Source of the DNA: Leptospirales bacterium
GTDB lineage: Bacteria; Spirochaetota; Leptospiria; Leptospirales; Leptonemataceae
NCBI GenBank assembly: GCA_014238825.1
Contig: JABAAI010000033.1
Span: 1-9,545 of the forward strand
DNA: 9,545 bases
Direction of reading: 5' to 3'
The translations under genes were made by a program, and so were the position numbers. Position 1 is the first letter of the stretch; every line of letters begins with the position of its first letter. A model generated the notes under the pieces. That model saw nothing but the letters and a program-made list of their open reading frames with translations. It was not told the DNA's origin and did no database searches. Below are positions 6,570 through 9,545 of the stretch, one piece after another.

Positions 6570-7409
6570 ATGGCCTCATCTAAAGGAGTACAATTGAAAA
6601 AGAGGAAGAAGGCTAGTTCTCCATTTTGGTTAATTACTTATAGTGATATAGTCACTTTGCTACTTTGTCTTTTTATAATGTTATATACTATAGGTGAAGC
6701 GACTCCCCAAGAGGTTCAATTAATCCTTTCTAATTTTGATAATAGCCTCGGTATATTTGATGGTAGTAAGAGTATCGCTAAAGGGCGCTTAGACGAAATG
6801 GGAATGAGTTTAGAGGGCTTGCCAGCTCATAAGCAAGGCTCTGCAAAGTCAGAGGCCAGTAAAGAAGTGCGTACAGTATATGAAACAGAGCTAAAGGAAA
6901 AGAAAGTTCTAGTTCAAGAAGATGAACGCGGTATTATTATCTCCCTTGTTTCGGCAGATTATTTTAATGCAGGAAGTGCTTTGCTAACGCCCGCTATAGA
7001 GATTGCAATAGTAAAGGCAGCACAATTAGCAAAAAATTTGAAACGTTTTGTTCGTATTGAGGGGCATAGCTCTACAGATGAGGAGGCGATAATTTATGGT
7101 AGCTCAGATAGAGGGCAAGAGGAGCGTCTTTATAAAAACACTTGGGATATTTCAGCTTCGCGAGCTGTTAATACTGCTTCTTTGATGGCGGGGAATGGCG
7201 TATCTCCTGCTTGGCTTCAGGCCGTTGGTTTTGGTTCTTATAGACCGCTAGCTCTAATAAGTCCCGGCACTCCGGAGGCTGCCGCTCATAATAGACGAGT
7301 TGATATTGTTTTGCTTAGTTATAAGAGTACAAATCGCTCAGCGTCTGAGTCTAATTATAGGCTACCTTCAAGTCGAATTCCTAGTACTGAGGAAATTCTC
7401 GAGGATTAG
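6570..7409 (+). CDS. motB: flagellar motor stator protein MotB
   Basis: MotB is the peptidoglycan-anchored half of the MotA/MotB stator, which uses ion flow to turn the flagellum. The protein has a short basic N-terminus and then one membrane span, PFWLITYSDIVTLLLCLFIMLYTIG (18-42). Asp26 sits at the essential ion-binding position (the TYSD/TFAD motif). A linker follows (50-115), then an OmpA-like peptidoglycan-binding domain (about 118-250) with FVRIEGHS (160-167), ISASRAVNTASLM (Arg198) and NRRVDIVLL (241-249). The tail to residue 279 is polar. The ATG at 6570 has no ribosome-binding site, whereas the in-frame TTG at 6594 follows AAAGGAG (6582-6588) by five bases and gives the typical start MKKRKKASSPFW; I favour TTG, giving 271 residues. 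No motA is adjacent. The 3' end overlaps uvrA by four bases. The Asp usual after GHT/GHS is Ser here. Confidence 0.9.
   Translation: MASSKGVQLKKRKKASSPFWLITYSDIVTLLLCLFIMLYTIGEATPQEVQLILSNFDNSLGIFDGSKSIAKGRLDEMGMSLEGLPAHKQGSAKSEASKEVRTVYETELKEKKVLVQEDERGIIISLVSADYFNAGSALLTPAIEIAIVKAAQLAKNLKRFVRIEGHSSTDEEAIIYGSSDRGQEERLYKNTWDISASRAVNTASLMAGNGVSPAWLQAVGFGSYRPLALISPGTPEAAAHNRRVDIVLLSYKSTNRSASESNYRLPSSRIPSTEEILED
6582..6588 (+). promoter_or_regulatory. ribosome-binding site supporting a TTG start for motB
   Basis: AAAGGAG is the strongest Shine-Dalgarno match near motB and lies five bases before the in-frame TTG at 6594. It lies inside the reading frame if the ATG at 6570 is used. The ATG is preceded only by AT-rich sequence without a purine-rich element, so this site decides between the two starts. 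Confidence 0.6.
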
Positions 7410-9545
7410 GCGGAATTATTAGCTAGGATTTTTTTGAGAAAGGCTCCCGTGTAGCTAGTGCTGACCTTCGCTACTTGTTCTGGAGTACCGAAACAGATAA
7501 CTTTTCCACCTTTATCGCCACCTTCTGGACCTAGATCAATAATATGATCTGCTGTTTTAATAACATCTAGATTATGCTCGATAACGATTACAGTATTACC
7601 GCCATCTACAAAACGATGCAGAATTTTTAGAAGTTGGGCAATGTCTTCAAAGTGGAGACCTGTTGTTGGCTCATCTAAAATATATAATGTGTTGCCGGTA
7701 TTAATGCGACTTAGTTCTGTAGAAAGTTTAACTCTCTGAGCCTCGCCTCCGGAAAGAGTAGTGGCAGGCTGTCCTAGTTTAATATAGCCTAAACCAACAT
7801 CCTTTAGGGTGCGTAATTTACGGTGTATAACTTCAATATTTTCAAAAAAATCAAAAGCCTTGTTTACCGTCATTTCTAAAATATCATAGATATTAGCTCC
7901 TTTGTATTTTACTTCCAAAGTCTCTTTATTGAATCGTTTGCTATTGCAGACATCACAAGTAACGTAAACATCAGGTAAAAAATGCATTTCAATTTTAATA
8001 ATACCTGCCCCTCTGCAATTTTCACAGCGTCCGCCAAGCACATTAAAACTAAAGCGACCGGGACTGTAACCACGTAGGCGAGCCTCTGTGAGTAAGCTAA
8101 AACATTCTCGAATTGGTGTAAGGATGCCGGTGTAAGTAGCTGAATTGGAGCGAGGAGTTCTGCCTATGGCTTCTTGATTTATTAGGATAACACGATCAAT
8201 ATGCTCTGTGCCACTAATGCTTTGATGCTTACCCGGCTGCTTGCCCGGATTTTTGGCGTAGTGACTTCTTTGAATATTTATTTTGTGTGCTAAGCATTTA
8301 TACAGAATATCATTTATCAATGTAGATTTACCAGAGCCCGATACACCTGTTATGCAGTTGAATTTTCCTAAAGGAAATGCAACATCTATTTTATCGAGAT
8401 TATTTTGGGCTGCTCCCTTAATGTAGATTGCTTTAGCGTTCCCGGGTCTGCGTTTTTTAGGTATAGAGATGAAGCGCTTGCCACTTAAATACTGACCTGT
8501 GATACTTTGCGGTACTTTTTGAATTTCTTCTGCTGTACCCGCTGCGACTAATTTACCACCATCAGCCCCTGCTTCTGGTCCAATATCTAAAATAAAATTT
8601 GCGGAACGCATTGTTTCTTCATCATGCTCTACCACGATTACTGTATTGCCTAGGTCGCGCATCTTTTTTAGGGTTTCCAGTAGACGCTGATTATCTCTTT
8701 GGTGTAAGCCTATCGATGGCTCATCTAAGATATAGAGAACACCCATGAGAGCACTTCCAATTTGAGTGGCGAGACGAATGCGTTGGGCTTCTCCTCCTGA
8801 AAGGCTACCAGCTTGTCGAGAAAGATTCAAATAGCCGACACCAACATCATCTAAAAATTTTAGACGCTGTATAATTTCTTTTACAACTTGCGTTACAATT
8901 TCATTTTCTTTTTTGCTAAGCTGCAGTTCAGTAAACCATTTTCTTAGCCCTTCTATATTATTGTTGCTTAACTCGTTTATATTTTTGTTGTGACACTTGA
9001 CCGCCAAAGATTCTTGGCGTAGTCTGTTTCCATTGCACTTAGGGCAGGTCTTTTCTATCATGTACTGTTGGAGATGAGAGCGTGCTTCTTCAGAATCTGT
9101 GTCTTTATAGCGACGGTAGAGAGAGTTTATCACTCCCTCGAAATGATAGTTTTTCCCTTTGTAATTTTTATTATCTGTAATTACTTTGGAGCCATAGAAA
9201 ATTATCTTTTTATGCTTAGCACTTAATGTGTTCCAAGCTTTAGTCATGCTAATGCCATAATTTTCTTGTAGTCCTTTTAAAGTTTGAGTGTACCAATAAG
9301 ACTGGCTTACACCCCAAGAAGCAATTACGCCCTCAAGCAAAGTGTTTTTAGGATTGATAACAAGAGCTTCTTCATCAAATTCTAGATGTATTCCCAGTCC
9401 ATCACAAGTTGCACAGGCACCAAGAGGAGAATTGAAAGAAAACGAACGAGGACTTATTTCAGGTAGTGATATATTGCAGTGGTTGCAATAAAGACTTTGG
9501 CTAAAAAAATGTTCCTTCGTGTTACCGAGTGTGTTACCGAGTGTG
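7406..9545 (-). CDS. uvrA: excinuclease ABC subunit UvrA (N-terminal part outside window)
   Basis: UvrA is the damage-recognising ATPase of nucleotide excision repair and works with UvrB. The frame stays open past the TTG at 9340 to the window edge, giving 712 visible residues; full-length UvrA is about 940, so roughly the first 230, including the first Walker A, are outside. In visible order there is a zinc module CNHC...CATC (residues 20-47), then CPKCNGNRL, the first ABC signature LSGGEAQR and Walker B LYILDEPSIGLH. Next come the second Walker A GVSGSGKST, IGRTPRSNSATYTG, RFSFNVLGGRCENC...CDVC (second zinc finger), the signature TLSGGEAQR, Walker B LYILDEPTTGLH and VIVIEHN. All key motifs in the visible part are intact. 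Two 12-bp duplications are present, one at the window edge and one at 8225-8248. No uvrB is in view. Confidence 0.97.
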   Translation of the reverse strand, partial: TLGNTLGNTKEHFFSQSLYCNHCNISLPEISPRSFSFNSPLGACATCDGLGIHLEFDEEALVINPKNTLLEGVIASWGVSQSYWYTQTLKGLQENYGISMTKAWNTLSAKHKKIIFYGSKVITDNKNYKGKNYHFEGVINSLYRRYKDTDSEEARSHLQQYMIEKTCPKCNGNRLRQESLAVKCHNKNINELSNNNIEGLRKWFTELQLSKKENEIVTQVVKEIIQRLKFLDDVGVGYLNLSRQAGSLSGGEAQRIRLATQIGSALMGVLYILDEPSIGLHQRDNQRLLETLKKMRDLGNTVIVVEHDEETMRSANFILDIGPEAGADGGKLVAAGTAEEIQKVPQSITGQYLSGKRFISIPKKRRPGNAKAIYIKGAAQNNLDKIDVAFPLGKFNCITGVSGSGKSTLINDILYKCLAHKINIQRSHYAKNPGKQPGKHQSISGTEHIDRVILINQEAIGRTPRSNSATYTGILTPIRECFSLLTEARLRGYSPGRFSFNVLGGRCENCRGAGIIKIEMHFLPDVYVTCDVCNSKRFNKETLEVKYKGANIYDILEMTVNKAFDFFENIEVIHRKLRTLKDVGLGYIKLGQPATTLSGGEAQRVKLSTELSRINTGNTLYILDEPTTGLHFEDIAQLLKILHRFVDGGNTVIVIEHNLDVIKTADHIIDLGPEGGDKGGKVICFGTPEQVAKVSTSYTGAFLKKILANNSA
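8225..8248 (-). repeat. 12-bp tandem duplication within uvrA (PGKQ/PGKH)
   Basis: On the minus strand two adjacent 12-base units, CCGGGCAAGCAG and CCGGGTAAGCAT, encode PGKQ and PGKH. UvrA normally has one PGxH at this point, shortly before the IDKVI-like segment. The duplication adds four residues in frame and is probably tolerated. Confidence 0.6.
9519..9545 (-). repeat. 12-bp in-frame tandem repeat in uvrA, continuing past the window edge
   Basis: On the plus strand GTGTTACCGAGT occurs at 9519-9530 and again, identically, at 9531-9542, followed by GTG, the start of a third copy, at the edge. In the uvrA frame it encodes TLGN repeats just before the KEHFFSQ...CNHC zinc module. The total copy number is unknown. 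Confidence 0.9.

Noticed and set aside
7406..9340. uvrA starting at TTG 9340
   Set aside because: The same frame continues upstream with FNSPLGACATCDGLG and a CxxC zinc motif, which are core UvrA sequence.

Overview
The window is AT-rich, gene-dense bacterial DNA with eight protein-coding loci. No tRNA, rRNA, CRISPR array or insertion sequence was seen. The mix of genes suggests a spirochaete (Spirochaetota) or a relative: a MotB stator protein with a long linker and C-terminal tail, a FapA/DUF342 protein next to a membrane-anchored GerMN protein, and a stand-alone purQ. This taxonomic reading is inference from gene content, not from a marker-gene comparison.

Layout. Positions 1-718 (+) hold the C-terminal part of an EgtB-like sulfoxide synthase whose 5' end lies outside the window. 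After a 117-base gap with a possible terminator comes a two-gene unit (+): a FapA/DUF342 polymer-like protein (836-2254), then a one-pass membrane protein with a C-terminal GerMN domain (2277-3170). purQ (3157-3813, -) converges on it with a 14-base overlap. A 189-base divergent region follows, containing four copies of an 11-bp repeat. It leads into an unrecognised coiled-coil/TPR protein (4003-5115, +). That gene ends exactly where bioA (5116-6443, -) ends. bioA is split by a one-base frameshift at 6348-6351. A 126-base divergent region precedes motB (6570 or 6594 to 7409, +), which overlaps the end of uvrA (7406 to beyond 9545, -) by 4 bases.

How they relate. Only fapA and the GerMN gene look like one operon. 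The rest alternate strand gene by gene. Three tail-to-tail junctions in a row have no space for ordinary terminators. The metabolic genes serve separate pathways: ergothioneine (egtB), purine (purQ), biotin (bioA) and nucleotide excision repair (uvrA). motB, and possibly the fapA/GerMN pair and the coiled-coil protein, belong to motility or the cell envelope.

Most worth a second look: the bioA frameshift, which falls on a perfect A AAG GGG heptamer; the 11-bp repeat that carries a -10-like hexamer in each unit; a better-supported TTG start for motB; and a 12-bp in-frame tandem repeat in uvrA that runs off the window edge. I found no convincing new multi-gene system. The nearest candidates are the fapA/GerMN pair and the unknown coiled-coil/TPR gene.
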